From the NCBI GenBank assembly GCA_003649495.1, contig QMRZ01000098.1, forward strand, positions 1-5,795: a stretch of 5,795 nt of DNA. The letters are read 5' to 3'. Origin of the DNA: Thermoprotei archaeon. Lineage in GTDB: Archaea; Thermoproteota; Thermoprotei; Thermofilales; Thermofilaceae. Made by a program: the position numbers and the translations under genes. Numbering within the stretch: position 1 is the first letter of the stretch; every line of letters starts with the position of its first letter. The notes below the pieces were generated by a model. The model worked only from the letters and a program-made list of their open reading frames with translations. It was not told where the DNA came from and did not search any database. This document shows, in pieces, positions 1-5,795 of the stretch.

Positions 1-1
1 C

Positions 2-634
2 TACAAGCCCACTAGGGGGCGGGTGGAGATACTGGGGGAGGACTCGCGGAGCCTGAAGGCCTCCGACGTGGCGCTGAGAGTAGGCTACGTCTACCAGAAC
101 CCCGATCACCAGCTCTTCTGCGAGACTGTGTATGAGGAGGTTGCCTACGCGCTCTTCAACGCGGGGCTGCCGAGGGACGAGGTTGACCGGAGAGTGGCTA
201 GCGCGCTCAAGCAGGTGCACCTCGATGGGCTGGAGGAGGAGCGCCCCTACTTCCTGAGTAAGGGTGAGAGGCAGAGGCTCGCCCTCGCTGTCGTGCTCGC
301 CATGGACCCGGAGGTCCTCATAGTGGATGAGCCCACCACCGGGCAGGACCCAGCTCAGTCTAGGGAGATCATGGAGCTCCTCAGGGGGGTGAACGCGAGG
401 GGCAAGACCGTGGTGGTCATAACTCATGACATGGAGCTCGTGGCGGAGTACGCGTCTAGGGTTGCAGTATTGAGCGAGGGGAGGCTGCTGGCGGTGGGTC
501 CTCCCCGAGCCATACTGGCGGATGAGGAGTTGATGAGTAGGGCGGGGCTCGAGCCCCCTCAGATAGTGGAGCTATCCTTAAGGCTCTTCGGTCAGCCCCT
601 CCTATCGGTCGAGGAGGTGGTGGTGTGTGAGTAA
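2..634 (+). CDS. ECF-type ABC transporter ATP-binding protein, 3' part (5' end off window)
   Basis: This is the C-terminal part of an ABC ATPase of the energy-coupling factor (EcfA/CbiO) type. Such proteins hydrolyse ATP on the cytoplasmic side of the membrane to power vitamin or metal uptake with EcfT and an S component. The frame is open to the left edge and begins YKPTRGR, matching the strand that follows the P-loop helix, so the GTG at 23 is internal and Walker A is missing only because of the window cut. Counting from that GTG codon, visible motifs are the Q-loop (YQNPDHQLF, Q25), signature LSKGE (78-82, an ECF-like variant of LSGGQ), Walker B and D-loop (VLIVDEPTTGQDP, 98-110) and H-loop histidine 135. 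The tail (GPPRAIL, then GLEPPQIV) is usual for EcfA. Whether it is a single ATPase of about 280 residues or the second half of a fused double ATPase such as YkoD cannot be seen. It overlaps the next gene by 8 bp. Substrate is not shown by sequence; the neighbour hints at thiamin or folate. Confidence 0.93.
   Translation, partial: YKPTRGRVEILGEDSRSLKASDVALRVGYVYQNPDHQLFCETVYEEVAYALFNAGLPRDEVDRRVASALKQVHLDGLEEERPYFLSKGERQRLALAVVLAMDPEVLIVDEPTTGQDPAQSREIMELLRGVNARGKTVVVITHDMELVAEYASRVAVLSEGRLLAVGPPRAILADEELMSRAGLEPPQIVELSLRLFGQPLLSVEEVVVCE
613..619 (+). promoter_or_regulatory. Shine-Dalgarno site for the COG0212-like gene
   Basis: GGAGGTG lies seven bases before the GTG start at 627 and inside the end of the ATPase gene. 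It is complementary to the archaeal 16S 3' end. Several GTG triplets overlap here, but only the one at 627 is both in frame and well spaced, so this site decides the start and indicates translational coupling to the ATPase gene. Confidence 0.75.
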
Positions 635-1373
635 GGACTTGGTGAGGGAGAGGGTCTGGAGAGAGCTGAGGAGGTACGCTAAGCCGGACTCCAGGTTCCA
701 CTACGACTTCTCCGAGTTCATACCGGATTTCGAGGGGAGTGAGCGGTGCGCTGATGCCATCAGGAGGATGGACGTCTACAGGAGGGCTAAGCTGCTCTTC
801 ATAACGCCGGATAACTGCCTGGAGGTGCTTAGGATGTACGCCATCCTCGACTCCAAGCCCTTCATAATGCCCACCTACGGGATAAGGAGGGGCTTCGTGT
901 ACATCTCGAGGGAGCTCGTGCCCCCAGGCAAGGAGGACTTCGCCGCCACGCTGGATGGGGCCGAGAGGTTCGGCAAGTACGTCTCCCTCGAGGAGATAGC
1001 GGAGATGGGGAGGATAGACCTGATGGTCACGGGCGCCTCAGCCGTGAGCGTGAGCGGCGTGAGGTACGGGAAGGGGCACGGGTACTTCGACTTGGAGTGG
1101 GCCATGATGAGGGAGATAGGGGTGGTGGATGAGGACACGCCCGTCATAGCTGTGGTGCACGATGTCCAGGTAGTTGAGGAGGAGCTCGAGGCTGACAGGT
1201 ATGATACGGTAGTCGACTACATAGTGACGCCCACTCGAGTCATCAGAGTGGGGGGCAAGAGGCCCAAGCCGGCTGGCATCAGCTGGGAGCGGCTGCCGAG
1301 GCAGCTGCTGGAGGAGATACCGCCGCTGATGGAGCTCTACAGGAGGCGGTTTGGGAGCGCGCCAGCCCCCTAG
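627..1373 (+). CDS. 5-formyltetrahydrofolate cyclo-ligase-like protein (COG0212 / MTHFSD type)
   Basis: A 248-residue cytoplasmic protein of the 5-formyltetrahydrofolate cyclo-ligase (5-FCL) fold. The basic N-terminal helix (VRERVWRELRR, 6-16), the early IPDFEG block (32-37), and the hallmark glycine-rich loop GVRYGKGHGYFDLE (144-157, variant of GxRLGxGGGYYD) support the fold. The order of later blocks (TPVIAVVHDVQVV 171-183, DYIVTPTRVI 197-206, KRPKPAGISW 211-220) resembles, from memory, the N-terminal domain of human MTHFSD much more than true MTHFS/YgfA. It is also longer than classical 5-FCL (about 180-200 residues). This places it with the COG0212 paralogues, which are often annotated as 5-FCL but are reported to lack that activity and to be linked to thiamin metabolism. 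The true reaction is therefore unknown, although ATP binding is likely. The GTG start is fixed by a good ribosome site. Overlap with the ECF ATPase gene argues for one operon. Fold is secure; folate substrate is not. Confidence 0.88.
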   Translation: MSKDLVRERVWRELRRYAKPDSRFHYDFSEFIPDFEGSERCADAIRRMDVYRRAKLLFITPDNCLEVLRMYAILDSKPFIMPTYGIRRGFVYISRELVPPGKEDFAATLDGAERFGKYVSLEEIAEMGRIDLMVTGASAVSVSGVRYGKGHGYFDLEWAMMREIGVVDEDTPVIAVVHDVQVVEEELEADRYDTVVDYIVTPTRVIRVGGKRPKPAGISWERLPRQLLEEIPPLMELYRRRFGSAPAP

Positions 1374-1402
1374 CTAGACTGCTCGAGCCCTTTCTCAGCT
1401 AT

Positions 1403-1415
1403 GGGCTTATAGCCC
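1403..1415 (+). promoter_or_regulatory. possible TATA element within a 13-base palindrome, helicase promoter
   Basis: The 67 bp gap before the helicase holds GGGCTTATAGCCC. It contains a TATA-like CTTATA (1406-1411) and is also an inverted repeat with 5-base arms (GGGCT/AGCCC). From the TATA centre near 1409, an archaeal start site would fall about 25-28 bases downstream, near 1434-1437, only a few bases before the GTG at 1441. That would give a nearly leaderless transcript, as is common in this group. No clear purine-rich BRE is seen upstream. The palindrome could instead be an operator or an RNA hairpin. Confidence 0.4.
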
Positions 1416-1440
1416 TCGCCCTACCCTGGAGTCTGGGAGC

Positions 1441-3708
1441 GTGGCAGCCTTTAAGGAGTTTAAGGGCCGGGACGAGCTGATAGATGAGCTCAGGCTCGAT
1501 GAGGCGCACAGGATAGTCCACGTGTTCCTCGAGGAGCCCTCGCCGCCGGAGCCGGGCCCCTCGATTGATGAGGTAGAGCTAGCCGAGGCTGTGAGGGAGG
1601 CGCTGAGGAGGAGGGGGGTCAGCAGGCTCTACAAGTTCCAGGCCGAGGCCCTGGAGAAGATAAGGTCTGGCAGGAACACCGTGATAGTCGCGGGCACTGG
1701 TGCGGGGAAGACTGAGGCCTTCCTCCTACCCATACTGGAGGACGTGGTTGAGAACCCCTTTAGGGGGGTTAGGGCGCTGCTCGTGTACCCGACTAAGGCG
1801 TTGGCTAGAGATCAGCTGGCTAGGGTGAACTCGCTGGTCAGCACGGTCTTCGGGGCTAGGGCCCTCGCGTTCGACGGCGATACGAGTGAGAGGGAGAGGG
1901 AGGCCATATACGCTATGCCGCCCCCCATACTCGCAACAAACCCCGACATGCTGCACTACGGGCTTATGCGGTCGCCGCGGTTTAGGGAGCTAGTGTCAAC
2001 TGCCAAGTACGTGGTGCTGGACGACATGCACGTCTACGGGGGGGTCTTCGGCGCTCACGTCGCCTACGTGCTGAGGCGGCTCCGCCGCATCCTCAGGGGG
2101 GAGCCTGTCTTCATAGGAGCTACGGCCACGATAGGCAACCCCCGCGAGTTCGCGGGCACCCTGTTCGGGGGCCGCGTCGATGTCGTGGAGGCGAGGGCTG
2201 GCAGGAGGAGCCCAACCTACCACATAATGGTGAAGCCTGTGGCGCGCTCTAGGCTTGTGGAGGCTGCCCACCTGGTCGCCAGGTGTGTTGAGAGAGGGCT
2301 TAAGACGCTCGTGTTCGCAGATAGCCACAAGCTAGTAGAGCTGATTCACAGGCTGTGCAGGAGGATGGGCGTCGAGGTCTACGTCCACAGGGCTGGCCTC
2401 CTCCCCGAGGAGCGTAGAAGGATAGAGGAGGGCTTGAAGAGGGGCGAGATAATGGCTGTCGCAGCAACCCCCACCTTGGAGCTGGGGATAGATATAGGGG
2501 ATCTGGACTGCGTCATACTGGCCAACGTGCCGCCCACCTACAGCAAGTACGTCCAGCGGACCGGCCGCTGCGGGAGGAGGGGGAGGAAGGCCTACGTGAT
2601 GATGATACTCGGCAATGACCCGATAAGCCAGTACTACGAGAACTACCCCCACGACTTCTTTGGCAAGGGCTTCGAGCCTCTGGCGATCGAGCTGAGGAAT
2701 GAGGAGGTCGTCAAGGTGCAGCTGCTGGCGATGGCTCTGGACAGCCCGGTGAGGCTATCGGAGCTCAGCGAGTTCGAGAGGAGGGTGGCGGAGGAGCTCG
2801 TCAAGCAGGGGTACATGAGGCTGGTTAGGAGCAGGGGCTACCTGAGGTGCACCTCCAGGGGGGCCAGGTACCTGCGTAGCAGGCCAGGGCTGAGGGGCGT
2901 GGGCGAGATGGTGCGGATATACGACGTGCGGGGCAGGCTGGTGGGGTACAGGGAGATGCCCATGGCTATTAAGGAGCTGTTCCCCGGCGCCATCTACCTG
3001 CACGGGGGCGAGGTGTACATGTCCCTGGAGCTTGCGCCCCCGCGCGCCCTAGTCAGGAGGCTGCCCCCCGACTTCAGCCTGGTGACGAGCCCCCTCTACT
3101 ACTCGGAGCCTGAGGAGTTTAAGCCTGAGTCCACCCGCACGGTAGTTGGAGTGCGGGTTGAGTACGGGGAGCTGAGGGTTAAGGAGGCAGTCTACGGCTA
3201 CGTCGTGAAGGACTTCGCGAGTGGGGCTGTGCTGCGGGAAGCAGTGCTCGACAAGGAGTACAGCTACGTATTCAAGACTAAGGGGCTCCTCATACTCCTC
3301 CCTACCGAGCCCTCGTGGAGCTTGATGGAGAGCGCTGAGGCGGTGCACGCTGTGGAGCACGTACTGATAGCCGCTGCTCAGACAGTGGTTGGGGCAGGGC
3401 TCACCGACATGGGTGGCGTGAGCTTCCCGACGGGGCACATATTCATCTACGACTCATTCCCCGGGGGCTCTGGCTGTTCGAAGCTCTTATTCAATCGCTT
3501 GGAGGAGGCCCTGAAGAGGGCTTACAGGATGGTTAGGGCGTGTAACTGCGTGGACGGCTGCCCTAAGTGTGTGTACTCGCCCTACTGCGGCAATAACAAC
3601 AGGGTCCTCTCGAGGAGGAGGGCCCTACACCTGCTGGAGCGGATACTGAGGGGCGAGATCGAGGGGCTCGAAGTCCAGGAGGCTCTCGAGGGGAGGCCCT
3701 TAGCGTGA
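1441..3708 (+). CDS. DEAD/DEAH-family SF2 helicase with C-terminal DUF1998 zinc domain (MrfA/Hrq1-like)
   Basis: A 755-residue superfamily 2 helicase, a likely 3'-5' DNA translocase in repair by analogy with MrfA and Hrq1. Domain 1 has the Q-motif-like YKFQAEAL (64-71), motif I AGTGAGKT (84-91), Ia YPTKALARDQ (116-125), Ib TNPDML (166-171), motif II DDMH (194-197) and III TATIGNP (228-234). Domain 2 has LVFADSH (290-296), motif V TPTLELGIDIG (343-353) and motif VI QRTGRCGRRG (372-381). A probable winged-helix region follows (about 425-485). The DUF1998 region has DSFPGGSGC (671-679) and a cysteine cluster at 701, 703, 707, 710 and 716, of which four probably bind zinc. Motif II has Asp where the catalytic Glu is expected, and motif VI has Cys in place of the usual Ala. 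The GTG start is the first start codon after an in-frame stop at 1375; only a weak GGAG (1428-1431) precedes it, so a leaderless start is possible. Family assignment is firm; the cellular role is inferred. It appears to be its own unit, convergent with the next genes. Confidence 0.95.
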   Translation: MAAFKEFKGRDELIDELRLDEAHRIVHVFLEEPSPPEPGPSIDEVELAEAVREALRRRGVSRLYKFQAEALEKIRSGRNTVIVAGTGAGKTEAFLLPILEDVVENPFRGVRALLVYPTKALARDQLARVNSLVSTVFGARALAFDGDTSEREREAIYAMPPPILATNPDMLHYGLMRSPRFRELVSTAKYVVLDDMHVYGGVFGAHVAYVLRRLRRILRGEPVFIGATATIGNPREFAGTLFGGRVDVVEARAGRRSPTYHIMVKPVARSRLVEAAHLVARCVERGLKTLVFADSHKLVELIHRLCRRMGVEVYVHRAGLLPEERRRIEEGLKRGEIMAVAATPTLELGIDIGDLDCVILANVPPTYSKYVQRTGRCGRRGRKAYVMMILGNDPISQYYENYPHDFFGKGFEPLAIELRNEEVVKVQLLAMALDSPVRLSELSEFERRVAEELVKQGYMRLVRSRGYLRCTSRGARYLRSRPGLRGVGEMVRIYDVRGRLVGYREMPMAIKELFPGAIYLHGGEVYMSLELAPPRALVRRLPPDFSLVTSPLYYSEPEEFKPESTRTVVGVRVEYGELRVKEAVYGYVVKDFASGAVLREAVLDKEYSYVFKTKGLLILLPTEPSWSLMESAEAVHAVEHVLIAAAQTVVGAGLTDMGGVSFPTGHIFIYDSFPGGSGCSKLLFNRLEEALKRAYRMVRACNCVDGCPKCVYSPYCGNNNRVLSRRRALHLLERILRGEIEGLEVQEALEGRPLA

Positions 3709-3737
3709 GAATCCCGCCGCCCCCTAGCGCGGGCGCC
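3709..3737. other. 29 bp convergent gap, no clear terminator
   Basis: The gap between the convergent helicase and kinase stop codons is GC-rich. Short inverted repeats are possible (CGCCC 3718-3722 with GGGCG 3731-3735, or CCCGC 3713-3717 with GCGGG 3729-3733), each only five pairs and without a T-tract on either strand. The transcripts probably run into each other; a pyrimidine-rich stretch at 3774-3785, inside the kinase gene, is the nearest candidate stop for the helicase transcript. Confidence 0.45.
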
Positions 3738-4475
3738 TTAGATCAGGGATAGCCTCTTGAGCGGCTCGAGCCTCCCCTCCCTCTTATAGATCCTCAGAGC
3801 CTCTAGCACTTCTTCACGCGTAACCGCGAAGGCCTGCCGCACCCTCTGGGAGACCTCCGTCTCTCTTATGAAGAGGGCTTGTGCCACCTGGGTCAGGTTA
3901 CTCTTACTGCTCCTGAGGCTGGCCGTCTCAAAGTCGAATATGACTGGCTGCATGTCACGCGTGACCAGCACGTGGCCCTTAATCCTTGAGAGCTCCTTGT
4001 GGACTAGGCCTAGCTGGTCCAGGGTAACTGCCTGCTGTAGCAGGCGGCGAACCACCTCCCTCACCATGGGCGGCGGAGCCCTCAGCACCCAGTGCTCAAG
4101 TGGCTCTCCCTCGATAAAGCGCCACACCAGGAAGTTCCTGGAGGCGGCTATTAGAAGGGGGCCGATCCCAGCTGTATTAGCCAGCCTAAGCCTCTCTGCC
4201 TCAGGCAGCAGGGAGGGCCTATTGGAGTCGAGCCTCCTGGCCTTGATGGCTACTACGCTCGACCCTGCTGTGCCCTTGAGCACGACGCTGGTCGTGCCCT
4301 TAGCCACCACGCGGACTCCCCACAGCTCGACGGGCCCCTCGAAGATTAGGCCATCCACACCCAGCTGCGTTAGCTCCACCAGCCTCCTCCTAGCGGCTGA
4401 CGGGTCGCCTGTGGGGTAAGCCAGCACCCTCAGGTGAGCCCTCTCCAGCTCCCAGAGCCTCAAGAGCTGAGCCAT
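3738..4475 (-). CDS. predicted Ser/Thr protein kinase, atypical (COG2112-like)
   Basis: A 245-residue soluble protein with a compact kinase fold resembling the archaeal family COG2112 (predicted Ser/Thr kinases). An N-terminal segment (about 1-55) of helices and a short sheet leads to a shortened glycine loop, KGTTSVVLKG (59-68). The VAIK-type lysine is K78, followed by RLDSNRPS (81-88) and a candidate helix-C glutamate (E92 or E94). The hinge is WRFIEGEP (118-125). The catalytic loop reads HKELSRIKGHV (159-169), where HRD would be expected, and the metal-binding motif is DFE (181-183) instead of DFG. These changes appear, from memory, to be typical of COG2112, not a sign of decay: the frame is intact and K78 and D181 are kept. 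The ATG is preceded by a strong ribosome site and overlaps the end of the cca gene by 16 bp, so the two are probably co-translated. The substrate is unknown and phosphotransfer itself is unproven. A distant relation to RIO kinases is an alternative view. Confidence 0.82.
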   Translation of the reverse strand: MAQLLRLWELERAHLRVLAYPTGDPSAARRRLVELTQLGVDGLIFEGPVELWGVRVVAKGTTSVVLKGTAGSSVVAIKARRLDSNRPSLLPEAERLRLANTAGIGPLLIAASRNFLVWRFIEGEPLEHWVLRAPPPMVREVVRRLLQQAVTLDQLGLVHKELSRIKGHVLVTRDMQPVIFDFETASLRSSKSNLTQVAQALFIRETEVSQRVRQAFAVTREEVLEALRIYKREGRLEPLKRLSLI

Positions 4476-5794
4476 GGATACCTCCTCACCAGCCAGCTGG
4501 CCAGGCGTGCCCTATACTCGGGGTTAGCTGACGCGTCAGCCACGCGGGGGCCGACGTAGATCTCATAGCCCCTCCTCAGGCACTCGGTTATGTGCTCCCC
4601 AACGTTGTAGGCCGATATGAGCTTGGCTAGCGCTTGCTCCACACTGTGGAGCTTGCGCCTCCTAATCACCACCCACCTATCCCCCTCGATGTAGGGGCCA
4701 GCCACTGCCCCTCCCTCCAGGTATTTACTGATGAAGCGCACGTCGTGATCCGAGTACACGGGGGGGCCATAGTGCTTCTCCAGGGGCGACAGGGTTAGCG
4801 ACTCCAGCTCGAAGAGCAGCACCAGCTCCTCGCCTGAGGTCCAGGCATGGGAGCTGTATACCACGAACCCGGCTCGCTCAAGCCCGTTGGACAGCGCTCG
4901 GAGCGCCCTCTTGATCTGGCCCCACAGCACGTCCTCAGGGAGCCTGGGGATGGAGGTCTTGATCGCGACTACTGCCCTGGAGCGCAGCAGCTCGTCGAGA
5001 GCGTATTCGGCACGCTCCGGGGGGTAGAAGAAGCTGATGCTCGGGGCTCTGAGGAATGCCCTTGAGGCGGCTATGAATTTACACATGCTCTCTATAGAGA
5101 CGGGGCTAGCCACGTTCCTCCGCGGGTCTACCGGGTCGATCACCACCAGTGGCTCACGGAACTTCCTGAGCACTTCCCGTAAATCCCCGTAGTGGTGCTC
5201 CGGGTCTATGACCGTCCTGTACGGCCTCCACTTGGCAGCTGCCTCTATTGTGGACTTGAAGGAGCCGTAGTGTAGCGTGAGGAGCTCCAGGAGGTAGCCC
5301 GAGAATCCCTCTACCCTTATCTCAGCGCCGTACACGCCTATGCCCTTCGCGAACCTCTTGAGCAGCCTCACCTCATCCCTCAAGCCCGGCCTCTCCTCGA
5401 GGCTCCTACGCACGTACATCGTGTGGAAGGGGGTCCTGTCAACTGGCGACCGTATCTCGAGGGGCGAGTCAACCCTGTATGCGGGGACGACGTCGACACT
5501 ATAGCCCTCGACCTTCAGAGTCAGGTACGGGTGAGATGCGTACCTCTCCTCCCACCCAGCTCCCAGCACCTCAGCCGCCCTCCTAGCCACTAGCAGCCCT
5601 TGACGCCTAAGCTCGTCCAGCGGCGTGGCCGGGCTGAAGAGCAGGAAGATATCGATGTCGACGTCGCCGGCTAGCCAGGTATCCTTAGCGAATGAACCCT
5701 CGACCTCCGCCACCACGTTAACGCCCAGCTCCCGTGAAGCTCTCTCCAGGGCCCTGAGGGTTTCATCCACAACCCGAGCTACCCTCCTCCTCTC
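4460..5794 (-). CDS. cca: CCA-adding enzyme (archaeal class I tRNA nucleotidyltransferase), 5' end off window
   Basis: This enzyme adds or repairs the 3'-terminal CCA of tRNAs from CTP and ATP without a nucleic acid template, in the cytoplasm. Numbering from the GTG at 5770, the polymerase-beta-type active site is GSFAKDTW (25-32) with D38 and D40 in GDVDIDIF, and the third carboxylate is D93 in SVDVVPAY. Further blocks match, from memory, the Archaeoglobus enzyme: VDRTPFH (110-116), RLLKRFAKGIGVYGAE (135-150), GFSGYLLELL (155-164), RTVIDP (185-190) and DPVDPRRNVASPVS (212-225). Neck, body and tail regions follow at full length. The frame stays open upstream of that GTG to the window edge (ERRRVARV), and this stretch aligns with the family's N-terminal helix. 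So the GTG is probably internal, and roughly 15-20 residues lie beyond the window. DxD in place of the Archaeoglobus ExD is a conservative change. It forms an overlapping pair with the downstream kinase. Function is highly secure. Confidence 0.96.
   Translation of the reverse strand, partial: ERRRVARVVDETLRALERASRELGVNVVAEVEGSFAKDTWLAGDVDIDIFLLFSPATPLDELRRQGLLVARRAAEVLGAGWEERYASHPYLTLKVEGYSVDVVPAYRVDSPLEIRSPVDRTPFHTMYVRRSLEERPGLRDEVRLLKRFAKGIGVYGAEIRVEGFSGYLLELLTLHYGSFKSTIEAAAKWRPYRTVIDPEHHYGDLREVLRKFREPLVVIDPVDPRRNVASPVSIESMCKFIAASRAFLRAPSISFFYPPERAEYALDELLRSRAVVAIKTSIPRLPEDVLWGQIKRALRALSNGLERAGFVVYSSHAWTSGEELVLLFELESLTLSPLEKHYGPPVYSDHDVRFISKYLEGGAVAGPYIEGDRWVVIRRRKLHSVEQALAKLISAYNVGEHITECLRRGYEIYVGPRVADASANPEYRARLASWLVRRYPWLSS
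4480..4490 (-). promoter_or_regulatory. Shine-Dalgarno site for the kinase gene, inside cca
   Basis: Read on the minus strand this is GGTGAGGAGGT, ending four bases before the kinase ATG. It can pair with the 16S tail in two registers: GGAGGT close to the ATG, or GGTGA about ten bases away. It lies in the last codons of the CCA-adding enzyme gene and supports both the ATG at 4475 and translational coupling. Confidence 0.7.
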
Positions 5795-5795
5795 C

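Noticed and set aside
456..1147. Minus-strand open frames of 81 and 90 codons opposite the ATPase and COG0212-like genes
   Set aside because: Both are shadows of conserved coding sequence, with no supporting start signal or domain.
1374..1440. tRNA or small RNA gene in the 67 bp gap
   Set aside because: No T-loop GTTC-like box or acceptor pairing is seen, and the gap is too short for a tRNA.
1726..3438. Series of minus-strand open frames (76-129 codons) opposite the helicase
   Set aside because: They are Pro/His-rich, lack ribosome sites and motifs, and lie opposite conserved helicase and DUF1998 coding sequence.
3713..3735. Hairpin terminator between the convergent genes
   Set aside because: Only five-pair stems in GC-rich sequence and no T-tract on either strand, so it was not called as a terminator.
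3868..4419. 183-codon open frame on the + strand opposite the kinase gene
   Set aside because: It is antisense to a gene with recognisable kinase motifs and good translation signals. Its protein is a low-complexity Ser/Leu/Arg mix with no known motif, as expected from reading GC-rich codons backwards.
4847..5065. 72-codon + strand open frame opposite cca
   Set aside because: It lies within the conserved body of the CCA-adding enzyme and has no ribosome site or recognisable content.
1..5795. Defence system, mobile element or CRISPR content around the helicase
   Set aside because: DUF1998-type helicases can occur in defence loci (for example DISARM), but here no methyltransferase, nuclease, transposase or repeat array is present, and neighbours are core metabolic and tRNA genes of the same codon style.

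Overview
The window looks archaeal, most likely from a hyperthermophilic member of the Thermoproteota (crenarchaeal) lineage or a close relative. The grounds are an archaeal class I CCA-adding enzyme, an archaeal-type predicted protein kinase (COG2112-like), a DUF1998-type superfamily 2 helicase, high GC, arginine written almost entirely as AGG, isoleucine rich in ATA, frequent GTG starts, and very tight or overlapping genes. No lower rank can be assigned by reading alone. Almost every base is coding; the only gaps are 67 bp and 29 bp.

Layout. (1) The left edge holds the 3' part of an ECF-type ABC transporter ATPase gene (+), whose Walker A lies off the window. It overlaps by 8 bp a gene for a 5-formyltetrahydrofolate cyclo-ligase-like protein of the COG0212/MTHFSD type (+). 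(2) A 67 bp gap carries a possible TATA element inside a small palindrome. It is followed by a 755-residue MrfA/Hrq1-like helicase (+). (3) Across a 29 bp convergent gap lie two minus-strand genes: a CCA-adding tRNA nucleotidyltransferase, whose 5' end runs off the right edge, and, overlapping its 3' end by 16 bp, a small atypical Ser/Thr-type kinase.

How the genes may work together. The ATPase and cyclo-ligase-like genes are translationally coupled, which suggests a vitamin (thiamin-related or folate-related) uptake and processing operon. The published link between COG0212 proteins and thiamin genes makes thiamin the better guess. The helicase appears to be its own transcription unit and probably acts in DNA repair. 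The cca-kinase pair is a second coupled operon, joining tRNA 3'-end maturation to an uncharacterised kinase. No mobile element, CRISPR array, tRNA, rRNA or defence island was seen. The window reads as core archaeal chromosome whose interest lies in atypical catalytic motifs and gene pairings.
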